Positions 25,593 to 32,500 of a stretch of DNA of 32,500 nt are shown here, one piece after another. A program made the translations under genes and the position numbers. The stretch covers positions 1-32,500 of the forward strand of contig JABDEZ010000002.1 in the NCBI GenBank assembly GCA_013286835.1. The letters are read 5' to 3'. This DNA comes from Bacteroidota bacterium. Its GTDB lineage: Bacteria > Bacteroidota > Bacteroidia > Chitinophagales > Chitinophagaceae. Position 1 is the stretch's first letter. The number at the start of each line of letters is the position of its first letter. The notes beneath the pieces are model-generated. The model did not search any database. It had not been told where the DNA came from and saw only the letters and a program-made list of their open reading frames with translations.

Positions 25593-25623
25593 TTTGATAT
25601 TCTTTTTACAAAACTTAATTTAG
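25593..25623 (+). promoter_or_regulatory. Candidate promoter of the choice-of-anchor V gene
   Basis: TTTG at 25593-25596, a 19-base spacer, then TAATTTAG at 25616-25623, one base from TAnnTTTG. It lies about 50 bases before the ATG at 25677. Confidence 0.4.
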
Positions 25624-25676
25624 GCATATAATTTGTTGTTATTTTTCAAATCAACTCCTTGTTTAAAGAAACTTTC

Positions 25677-26531
25677 ATGAAAAAAAGAATTTTACTATTT
25701 ACATTATTTGCCGGAATCGGTTTTTTATCTTTCAGCAGTTATAATGTTGGGCCTGCAGCAGGTGGTTCTCTTAATTGTACAGGCAGTTTGAATCAACCTA
25801 AAACATGTTCAGGTTCAACCTGCCACGGTGGCACATCAGCCAACACAAGTGTAACTATAGTTGTTGATAGTGCAGGTACCGTTGTTACAAAATACAAACC
25901 TGGTATAACTTACAATGTAACTATTACAGGACATAATACATCCAATCTTCCGAAATTCGGATATCAATATGCTGTAGTATCGGGCGTTAATGGCAGCCAG
26001 GCACAGGCAGGCAATAACAGTACACCAGCAAATAGTCATATATTCAATATAAATGGTATTGAGTTGGTGGAACATAATATGCCATTGACAGGAACATCTG
26101 GTACATATCATGTACCTGCATTTACATGGGCAGCTCCAGCAGCGGGTACAGGTACTGTAACTATGTATTGTACATTAAATGCAGTGAATGGTAATAATTT
26201 AGCCGATGCTCCTGATGTATGCAACAATATATCTATCACACTCGCAGAAGAAACAACCGGCATTGCAGAACTAGCCCAGGATATAGCAATAAAAGCATTC
26301 CCTAATCCTGCCACCAATCAGTTCAATATAAAAATGGAAGGTGCAGGCACAGGCGTTTACAATGTAAACGTATATGACATGAGCGGCCGTGTAGTAACTA
26401 CCCAAAACATACATGCAAACGGTGGAACTACAGAAACCGTTATTAACTGCAGCAACTGGCCTAAGGGCTACTATGGTGTGCAAATAGCACAAAACGGTGC
26501 ACAACGTGTATTGCCTGTTGTCAAACTTTAA
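25677..26531 (+). CDS. Choice-of-anchor V domain protein with T9SS type A sorting domain
   Basis: A 284-residue secreted protein. The ATG at 25677 gives a proper signal peptide (MKKRILLFTLFAGIGFLSF); an ATG 18 bases upstream is less likely. After the signal peptide comes a cysteine segment, C34...C44-S-G-S-T-C49-H50, then a beta-rich domain with KYKPGITYNVTITGH and FGYQYAVVSG. This arrangement matches the choice-of-anchor V domain found at the N-terminus of Bacteroidota and other surface proteins. Residues about 207-284 are the type A sorting domain (FPNP, YDMSGRVV, PKGYYGVQI), which directs T9SS export. In relatives the cysteine motif reads CxxCH, as in haem binding; here the spacing is CxxxxCH. 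It is followed by a strong terminator. Confidence 0.88.
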   Translation: MKKRILLFTLFAGIGFLSFSSYNVGPAAGGSLNCTGSLNQPKTCSGSTCHGGTSANTSVTIVVDSAGTVVTKYKPGITYNVTITGHNTSNLPKFGYQYAVVSGVNGSQAQAGNNSTPANSHIFNINGIELVEHNMPLTGTSGTYHVPAFTWAAPAAGTGTVTMYCTLNAVNGNNLADAPDVCNNISITLAEETTGIAELAQDIAIKAFPNPATNQFNIKMEGAGTGVYNVNVYDMSGRVVTTQNIHANGGTTETVINCSNWPKGYYGVQIAQNGAQRVLPVVKL

Positions 26532-26557
26532 TTCGTCTATCCTTCTATAATTTATCT

Positions 26558-26582
26558 GTGCCGCCTTGTGCGGCACTTTTTT
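26558..26582 (+). terminator. Rho-independent terminator
   Basis: 7-bp stem GTGCCGC/GCGGCAC (26558-26564 and 26570-26576), 5-base loop, then six T. It ends the choice-of-anchor V gene. Confidence 0.9.
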
Positions 26583-26715
26583 GTATATAGTCCATTACAT
26601 TTACATAAATCCGACTAAGCAATGTCGTGAACAACACTGGATCAACTATTGAATTCACTTTTCGATTAATCCCATACAATAACTTATATTGCGTTGGTTT
26701 ATTAAAAGACACTAT

Positions 26716-27150
26716 ATGAATACAGCCGCAATTTTAGGAATAATGCTTATGATGTTCCTGTTTATAGGGTTACCGCTAATAATATTGATGATAGTTGGAC
26801 TGTATAAGACTTTTGAGAAGGCCGGTGAAGAAGGCTGGAAAGCTATTATACCAGTGTATAACATTATTATTCTATTACAAATAACAGGTAAGCCCTGGTG
26901 GTGGATATTTCTTATGTTTATACCCTACATTGGTATAATATGGCATGTATGGACCGTAAATATGCTTTCAAAAAGCTTTGGTAAAACAGAAGGATTTACG
27001 GTTGGGTTGGTATTCCTTCCGTTTGTTTTCTATATGATATTGGGGTTCGGCTCAGATAAGTATTTGGGGCCATATGGCGACCCTGCAGCCTTTAATGCAC
27101 ATAAGACCAGGAATAACTTTGATTTTGACAATGACTTGTTGAATCATTAA
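26716..27150 (+). CDS. DUF5684 family membrane protein
   Basis: A 144-residue membrane protein. The ATG at 26716 is preferred over an in-frame TTG 27 bases upstream. Hydrophobic segments are at about 3-27, 46-76 and 91-109. The conserved pattern of DUF5684 is clear: YKTFEKAGEEGWKAIIPVYN, then LQITGKPWWW, IPYIGIIWHV, LSKSFGKTEGFTVGLVFLP and ILGFGSDKYLGP. The family is sometimes found joined to signal-peptidase-like proteins, but this one is stand-alone and its role is unknown. It converges on the gene at 27166, 15 bases away, with no obvious terminator between. Confidence 0.85.
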   Translation: MNTAAILGIMLMMFLFIGLPLIILMIVGLYKTFEKAGEEGWKAIIPVYNIIILLQITGKPWWWIFLMFIPYIGIIWHVWTVNMLSKSFGKTEGFTVGLVFLPFVFYMILGFGSDKYLGPYGDPAAFNAHKTRNNFDFDNDLLNH

Positions 27151-27165
27151 ATCAACAAAATTAGC

Positions 27166-27459
27166 CTACCATTCCATCTTCTCTGCCAGCTCTATTGGCG
27201 CTACCAACACTACAGAGGTAAGTGTGTCCAAATAATGAGGATACTTTTCTTTGATTAGTGCATTAGCCTCCTTATATAATTCATCCTCATTCAGCGGGCT
27301 ATCTATTGCCAGCGATGAAAAGTCGTTCTCTGTATCATAACTCAGTTTACCCACAGTCACCTCTCCGTCCTGTATCAACAGCACTTCTATATCATCTTCT
27401 ATTTGCGGGGTTGTAGTACCGTTTGTATTTATTTCTATTACAGTAAATGGTTGCATCAT
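27166..27459 (-). CDS. Small acidic protein of unknown function
   Basis: A 97-residue acidic protein without a signal peptide or membrane segment. I do not recognise a family. It has beta-rich first and last parts (QPFTVIEINTNG, IEVLLIQDGEVTVGKLSY, TSVVLVAPIELAEKM) and a helical middle (NEDELYKEANALIKEKYPHY). Codon use looks like that of its neighbours and the frame is free of problems, so a real gene is likely. It stands alone between convergent DUF5684 and divergent rplK. Confidence 0.65.
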   Translation of the reverse strand: MMQPFTVIEINTNGTTTPQIEDDIEVLLIQDGEVTVGKLSYDTENDFSSLAIDSPLNEDELYKEANALIKEKYPHYLDTLTSVVLVAPIELAEKMEW

Positions 27460-27611
27460 TATTGTTATTCAGGAAGTTTGAATACTATGGCTGCGTAAGA
27501 TACATTTTTGCTGGCATACCCTCAAATGTTGCAACAGCCTGTCATCTATAAGTGTCTTTCACTCCGGGTAATCTATGTCTATAAATTTATTACTGTATTT
27601 TCAAAATATTT

Positions 27612-27643
27612 TTTGCTGCATATTAAATATGTACTTACCTTTG
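27612..27643 (+). promoter_or_regulatory. Promoter of the rplKAJL operon
   Basis: TTTG at 27612-27615, a 20-base spacer, and TACCTTTG at 27636-27643: an exact match to the Bacteroidota promoter in both boxes and spacing. It leaves a leader of about 105 bases before rplK. Confidence 0.75.
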
Positions 27644-27695
27644 CCGTCCAATTCTCATATTGCTCTTTTAATAAGGTTGCATTTGGGAGAATAAA

Positions 27696-27726
27696 CCGGG
27701 GTGGATTTGAAAGAAGAAACTACCGG
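27696..27726 (+). promoter_or_regulatory. Candidate leader hairpin before rplK (possible L1 site)
   Basis: GGTGG (27700-27704) can pair with CTACC (27720-27724), extended by CC/GG across a two-base bulge, closing a purine-rich loop (ATTTGAAAGAAGAAA). L1 is known to repress the L11-L1 mRNA through a leader stem that mimics its 23S site. That this is such a site is only an inference. The rest of the 27460-27754 gap shows nothing else. Confidence 0.25.
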
Positions 27727-27754
27727 GATTCGCTAAAACCAAAAATAATAAAAA

Positions 27755-28204
27755 ATGGCTAAAGAAATCTCTGGCTTTGTAAAGCTGCAAGTAAAAGGCG
27801 GCCAAGCCAACCCGGCACCTCCAATCGGTCCGGCATTAGGCTCCAAGGGTGTTAACATCATGGAATTCTGCAAACAATTCAACGCACGTACCCAAGACAA
27901 GATCGGCAAGGTATTACCTGTAACACTTACTGTGTTTACCGATAAATCTTTTGAGTTCGTAATTAAAACACCGCCTGCAGCTATACAGCTGATGGACGCC
28001 GCCAAGCAACAAACAGGTTCTAAAGAACCAAACCGCATTAAAGTTGGTAAGGTATCATGGGCACAGGTAGAGGAAATAGCTAAAGACAAGATGGCTGACC
28101 TGAACTGCTTCACTATCGAAAGCGCCATGAAAATGGTTGCAGGTACTGCACGCAGCATGGGCTTCACTGTTGAAGGCACTGCACCATGGGGAAGTAACGC
28201 GTAA
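27755..28204 (+). CDS. rplK: 50S ribosomal protein L11
   Basis: A 149-residue uL11, which binds the GTPase-associated region of 23S rRNA at the base of the stalk. Diagnostic blocks are [20 protein letters not shown] at the N-terminus, then [21 protein letters not shown] and the C-terminal [17 protein letters not shown]. Standard bacterial proteins are about 141 residues; this has a short added tail. First of the four-gene stalk operon. In many Bacteroidota nusG directly precedes it; here an unrelated gene does. Confidence 0.98.
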   Translation: MAKEISGFVKLQVKGGQANPAPPIGPALGSKGVNIMEFCKQFNARTQDKIGKVLPVTLTVFTDKSFEFVIKTPPAAIQLMDAAKQQTGSKEPNRIKVGKVSWAQVEEIAKDKMADLNCFTIESAMKMVAGTARSMGFTVEGTAPWGSNA

Positions 28205-28259
28205 TTCATTTTAACGCATCATCCCGAATTTAATTCACCTTATTTAATTTTTTGAAGCG

Positions 28260-28949
28260 ATGGCAATCACTAAAAAAAGAAAAGCTGTAGAAGCTAAACT
28301 GGATAAAAATAAACAATACACGCTGGCTGAAGCTGCAGCTACCGTGAAGGGCATCAACATAACCAAATTTGATAGCTCTGTTGACGTACATATACGCCTG
28401 GGTGTTGATCCTAAGAAGGCAGATCAGGCTATACGCGGTACAGTTACCTTGCCACATGGTACAGGTAAAACTAAACGCGTATTGGTATTATGTACCCCCG
28501 ATAAAGAAGCAGAAGCAAGAGCAGCAGGTGCCGATTTCGTAGGCCTTGATGAATTTGTATCTAAAATAGAAGGCGGATGGACAGATGTTGATGTAATTGT
28601 TGCAACACCATCTGTAATGCCTAAAATAGGCCGCCTTGGTAAAATACTGGGTCCACGTAACCTGATGCCAAACCCTAAGACCGGTACGGTGACTAATGAT
28701 GTGGCCAACGCTGTAAATGAAGTAAAAGGTGGTAAAATAGCTTTCAAGATAGACAAGGCCGGTATCATACATGCATCTATAGGCCGTATATCTTTTGAGC
28801 CAGCTAAGCTTGCTGAAAACGCACAGGAACTAATAAACACCCTGATACGTATGAAGCCTGCTACTGCTAAAGGCACTTACCTTAAAGGCATAAGCCTGGC
28901 TGCAACAATGAGCCCAGGATTAGCTATTGATACTAAAACTGTAGCGTAA
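28260..28949 (+). CDS. rplA: 50S ribosomal protein L1
   Basis: A 229-residue uL1 forming the mobile L1 stalk at the E site; in other bacteria it also represses its own operon. Recognised by KYTLAEA-like [40 protein letters not shown], and the signature [20 protein letters not shown] with GTVTNDV. It follows rplK by 55 bases without a separate promoter. Confidence 0.98.
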   Translation: MAITKKRKAVEAKLDKNKQYTLAEAAATVKGINITKFDSSVDVHIRLGVDPKKADQAIRGTVTLPHGTGKTKRVLVLCTPDKEAEARAAGADFVGLDEFVSKIEGGWTDVDVIVATPSVMPKIGRLGKILGPRNLMPNPKTGTVTNDVANAVNEVKGGKIAFKIDKAGIIHASIGRISFEPAKLAENAQELINTLIRMKPATAKGTYLKGISLAATMSPGLAIDTKTVA

Positions 28950-28989
28950 ACACCTTTCCTGCAAAGGATAAGGACGTGGTAACAAACAT

Positions 28990-29036
28990 TTAGATCACAC
29001 CTCCGCACAAACTGCCTAAGAAGGCAAGGGAGGACA
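28990..29036 (+). ncRNA. Candidate L10 leader (rplJ autoregulatory element)
   Basis: Between rplA and rplJ, CCTCC (29000-29004) pairs with GGAGG (29029-29033) and encloses an inner TGCC/GGCA hairpin (29013-29016 and 29023-29026). The strand CCTAAGAAGGCAAGGG resembles the conserved kink-turn strand of known L10 leaders (CYTAAGACxGCAGG, from memory). The outer stem would also mask the purine-rich GGGAGG upstream of the rplJ ATG. L10-L7/L12 is known to repress translation through such leaders in other phyla. Confidence 0.4.
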
Positions 29037-29048
29037 AAAAATTAAAAA

Positions 29049-29576
29049 ATGACACCTGCTCAAAAATCAGAAGCAATAGAAGTACTAAAGGGTAAATTTA
29101 CCCAGTACAATAATTTTTACATCACCAATACCGAATCTTTAACGGTAGAACAGGTGAGCAAACTGCGCCGCATCTGCTTCGAAAAGAATGTAGAAATGCA
29201 GGTTGCAAAGAATACACTCATCAGGAAGGCAATGGAACAACTGGATACAGAACGTTTCAAAGGTTCTTTCGATGCATTACATGGCGTTACTGCTCTGCTG
29301 TTCTCTGAGAACGCTAAGGAGCCCGCAATGATCATCAGCTCTTTTCGTCAGACTGCAAACACCAAGAAACCAGTTTTGAAAGCTGCTTTCATTGATGGTG
29401 ATGTATTTACAGGCGACGACCAGTTGGATGCACTGAAGACACTGAAGGGCAAGAACGAACTGATCGGCGAGATCATTGGTTTGTTGCAGTCTCCAATAAA
29501 CAATGTAATGAGTGGATTGAATGAAGGCAGCAAACTTGCAGGACTTGTAAAAGCCCTGGAAGAACGCGCAGCATAA
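29049..29576 (+). CDS. rplJ: 50S ribosomal protein L10
   Basis: A 175-residue uL10, the stalk base that binds L11/23S rRNA with its N-terminal domain and carries L7/L12 dimers on its C-terminal helix. Family landmarks are the N-terminal KSEAIEVLKGKF, CFEKNVEMQVAKNTLIRKA, and the C-terminal helix LAGLVKALEERAA. Length is normal. It is preceded by a candidate L10 leader and followed 97 bases later by rplL. Confidence 0.97.
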   Translation: MTPAQKSEAIEVLKGKFTQYNNFYITNTESLTVEQVSKLRRICFEKNVEMQVAKNTLIRKAMEQLDTERFKGSFDALHGVTALLFSENAKEPAMIISSFRQTANTKKPVLKAAFIDGDVFTGDDQLDALKTLKGKNELIGEIIGLLQSPINNVMSGLNEGSKLAGLVKALEERAA

Positions 29577-29584
29577 ATTACACG

Positions 29585-29599
29585 GGCAGCATAGCTGCC
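29585..29599 (+). promoter_or_regulatory. Small hairpin between rplJ and rplL
   Basis: GGCAGC (29585-29590), ATA loop, GCTGCC (29594-29599), just after the rplJ stop. There is no T-tract. It could be a processing or partial-attenuation site, which would help make more L7/L12 than L10. Confidence 0.3.
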
Positions 29600-29673
29600 G
29601 CATAAAATAAGGCTTCCAAGTATCAACATAAGTACCATTAACAACATTAAAAACAAACAAAAAAATCATAACA

Positions 29674-30048
29674 ATGGCAGATTTAAAATCATTCGCAGAA
29701 CAACTGGTTAACCTTACTGTAAAAGAAGTTAACGAATTAGCTACAATACTGAAAGACGAGTATGGCATTGAGCCTGCTGCTGTTGCCGCTGCTGCTCCTG
29801 CTGCTGCTGGTCCTGCTGCTCCTGCTGCTGCTGAAAAAACTGCTTTCGACGTTATCCTGAAAGCTGCCGGCCCTAACAAGCTGAACGTTGTAAAAACAGT
29901 TAAAGATCTTACAGGTCTTGGTCTGAAAGAAGCTAAAGAACTGGTAGATGGCGCTCCTAAGGCTGTTAAAGAAGGCGTAAGCAAAGCTGAGGCTGATGAT
30001 TTGGCTACAAAGCTGAAAGAAGCTGGTGCTGAAGTTGAAATAGCTTAA
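29674..30048 (+). CDS. rplL: 50S ribosomal protein L7/L12
   Basis: A 124-residue bL12, present as several copies per ribosome, recruiting translational GTPases. The N-terminal dimerisation domain ([20 protein letters not shown]) is followed by an Ala/Pro hinge at about residues 34-54 and the C-terminal domain [21 protein letters not shown]...[20 protein letters not shown]. The hinge is encoded largely by GCT codons, making a triplet-rich tract at about 29773-29832. It is the last gene of the operon, followed by a strong terminator; rpoB does not follow. Confidence 0.98.
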   Translation: MADLKSFAEQLVNLTVKEVNELATILKDEYGIEPAAVAAAAPAAAGPAAPAAAEKTAFDVILKAAGPNKLNVVKTVKDLTGLGLKEAKELVDGAPKAVKEGVSKAEADDLATKLKEAGAEVEIA

Positions 30049-30070
30049 TTAGCTCCCTAATATTTACAAA

Positions 30071-30102
30071 CCGTCTCAAAAGCAATTTTGAGGCGGTTTT
30101 TT
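30071..30102 (+). terminator. Rho-independent terminator of the rplKAJL operon
   Basis: 11-bp stem CCGTCTCAAAA/TTTTGAGGCGG (30071-30081 and 30086-30096, one G-T pair) with a 4-base loop, then six T. This marks a true end of the operon after rplL. Confidence 0.93.
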
Positions 30103-30221
30103 GTTATTAGTAACAAATAACTTCTTAATTGTTTAATTGCTCGTAACAGGCGGTTTATTACAATTATGACCTTAATTATAGGAATAGAACTGATAAATAG
30201 CGTTGCCACAGCTGTATCATT

Positions 30222-30430
30222 CTACCTCTTCGCGTGCTTTTTTAACCATGCAATGGCCCCATCAGTGTCCTGCCATACTATTTGCACATGGGCGGCATAA
30301 TATAGTGCCTCATTATTACCTCTAATACCACTACAGCATCTTCTTGCAGTCCTATCTCGTATAAACTGTCGGCATATCTATACAGGCACCTCATGAATGG
30401 CCGTGTCTCATGATAACCCCAAAATATACC
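30222..30430 (-). pseudogene. Decayed tetratricopeptide (ST7/SEC-C-associated type) gene remnant
   Basis: Two minus-strand frames each encode part of a TPR-like protein. The upstream part reads GIFWGYHETRPFMR, then CLYRYADSLYEIGLQEDA. The downstream part, in another frame, reads GNNEALYYAAHVQIVWQDTD, then GAIAWLKKHAKR and a stop (CTA at 30222-30224 on the plus strand). ETRPYMRA...LA..L...G...EA is a pattern I know from ST7-like and SEC-C-associated TPR proteins. A stop codon precedes the first part and a frame change (probably with a deletion) lies in the middle near 30310-30335, so the gene is broken. The 120 bases on its 3' side (30103-30221) show nothing. Confidence 0.5.
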
Positions 30431-30502
30431 TTATGGGAATACCATGTTACTGCCTGGTTGCATAAACTTAGGTCCATCTGACAACAGGTGAATAGTGTGC
30501 AT

Positions 30503-30530
30503 AAAAAAACGCCTCAAGGTTAGTTGAGGC
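30503..30530 (-). terminator. Terminator after the degenerate 5S copy
   Basis: Minus-strand read-out GCCTCAA-CTAACC-TTGAGGC (stem 30524-30530 with 30511-30517), then a G and seven T (30503-30509). It ends the rRNA transcript a second time. Confidence 0.85.
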
Positions 30531-30543
30531 ATTTAGAATAAAT

Positions 30544-30631
30544 ATGGCAGCTACCTACGTTCCCGCGATATGGCAGTATTCCGATAGTTATCGGAACCAG
30601 TGGGGGGCTTAACATCATTGTTCGCAATAGG
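30544..30631 (-). pseudogene. Degenerate, truncated second 5S rRNA copy
   Basis: This stretch repeats the 3' two-thirds of the intact 5S gene at 30687-30792. In plus-strand order, ATGGCAGCTACCTAC, CCCGCGATAT, GGGGGGCTTAAC and TGTTCG.AATGG-like segments are shared. It has an insert of about 12 bases that forms a CCGATA/TATCGG hairpin, several substitutions, and no 5' arm, so helix I cannot form. The flank TTTAGAATAAATATGGCAG is also duplicated. Confidence 0.75.
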
Positions 30632-30643
30632 GTATAAAACGAA

Positions 30644-30677
30644 AAATGCCTTTACACAGTTAAGTGTAAAGGCATTT
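30644..30677 (-). terminator. Terminator of the intact 5S gene
   Basis: 14-bp perfect stem AAATGCCTTTACAC/GTGTAAAGGCATTT (30644-30657 and 30664-30677) with a 6-base loop. On the minus strand it runs into TTTTTCGTTTT. Confidence 0.85.
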
Positions 30678-30686
30678 AGAATAAAT

Positions 30687-30792
<106 letters not shown>

Positions 30793-30906
30793 AAGATGGT
30801 TATTAGCGGTGAACCCTGTTCAGGGGTTCAGACTAAAATATCGAGACATATTGGGTGAAGCAATTTTATTGTTTAGTAAGATGATCAGTTTACACTGACA
30901 TAAAAA
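30793..30906 (-). other. 23S-5S spacer of the rRNA operon
   Basis: About 114 bases between 23S and 5S with no tRNA. It has an imperfect hairpin, GAACCCT...AGGGGTTC (30811-30829), close to the 5S 5' end, which may serve transcript processing. Confidence 0.6.

Positions 30907-32500
<1,594 letters not shown>

Noticed and set aside
27508-27762. 84-codon plus-strand frame before rplK
   Set aside because: It spans the rplK promoter and leader and overlaps the rplK start; composition is that of translated A-T-rich noncoding DNA.
29773-29832. GCT-rich triplet tract
   Set aside because: Explained by the alanine/proline hinge of L7/L12; not an independent repeat element.

Overview
The window is a housekeeping stretch from a member of the Bacteroidota, most likely the Chitinophagales/Chitinophagaceae. 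The signs are type IX secretion (T9SS) C-terminal sorting domains, several Bacteroidota-restricted families (DUF4294, DUF4295, DUF4907, DUF5522, DUF6427), Bacteroidota-type promoters (TTTG, 19-20 bases, TAnnTTTG), few Shine-Dalgarno sequences and moderate G+C. I see no prophage, insertion sequence, CRISPR array or defence island.

Bases 1-7000: lipA (+) faces a minus-strand group of exported proteins. These are a 1472-residue glycine-rich, Ig-like T9SS cargo protein, a 74-residue glycine-rich protein with a putative C-terminal sorting signal, and a DUF4907 protein. The cargo gene and the DUF4907 gene share a duplicated leader that carries TTAAC motifs at 22-base phasing. Bases 7067-13123 form a minus-strand gene train: DUF6427 membrane protein, purQ, a free-standing DsbD N-domain protein, dsbD and a COG2509-type FAD dehydrogenase. 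Bases 13203-15364 (-) hold a secreted protein of unknown function and a lipoprotein/DCC-family pair.

Bases 15506-19733 (+): DUF4294, bshB1 (bacillithiol synthesis), a small unknown protein, rpmB-rpmG-DUF4295 (ribosome) with a good terminator, a Pmp3-like membrane peptide and an MFS exporter. Bases 19705-25508: an unknown secreted protein, a thiolase, two convergent L,D-transpeptidases of different families whose 3' ends overlap, and the overlapping trio trmB / DUF5522 / alkyltransferase-like protein. Bases 25677-27459: a second T9SS cargo protein (choice-of-anchor V type), a DUF5684 membrane protein and an unknown acidic protein.

Bases 27600-30102 (+): the ribosomal stalk operon rplK-rplA-rplJ-rplL, with a textbook promoter, candidate autoregulatory leaders and a strong terminator. 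rpoB/rpoC, which normally follow, are absent. Instead there is a decayed TPR-type pseudogene and then the 3' end of an rRNA operon on the minus strand: partial 23S, an intact 5S, and a second, degenerate 5S copy with its own terminator. The broken rpl-rpo linkage next to an rrn locus, the degenerate tandem 5S and the phased shared leader are the most noteworthy observations. No clearly new multi-gene system is present.
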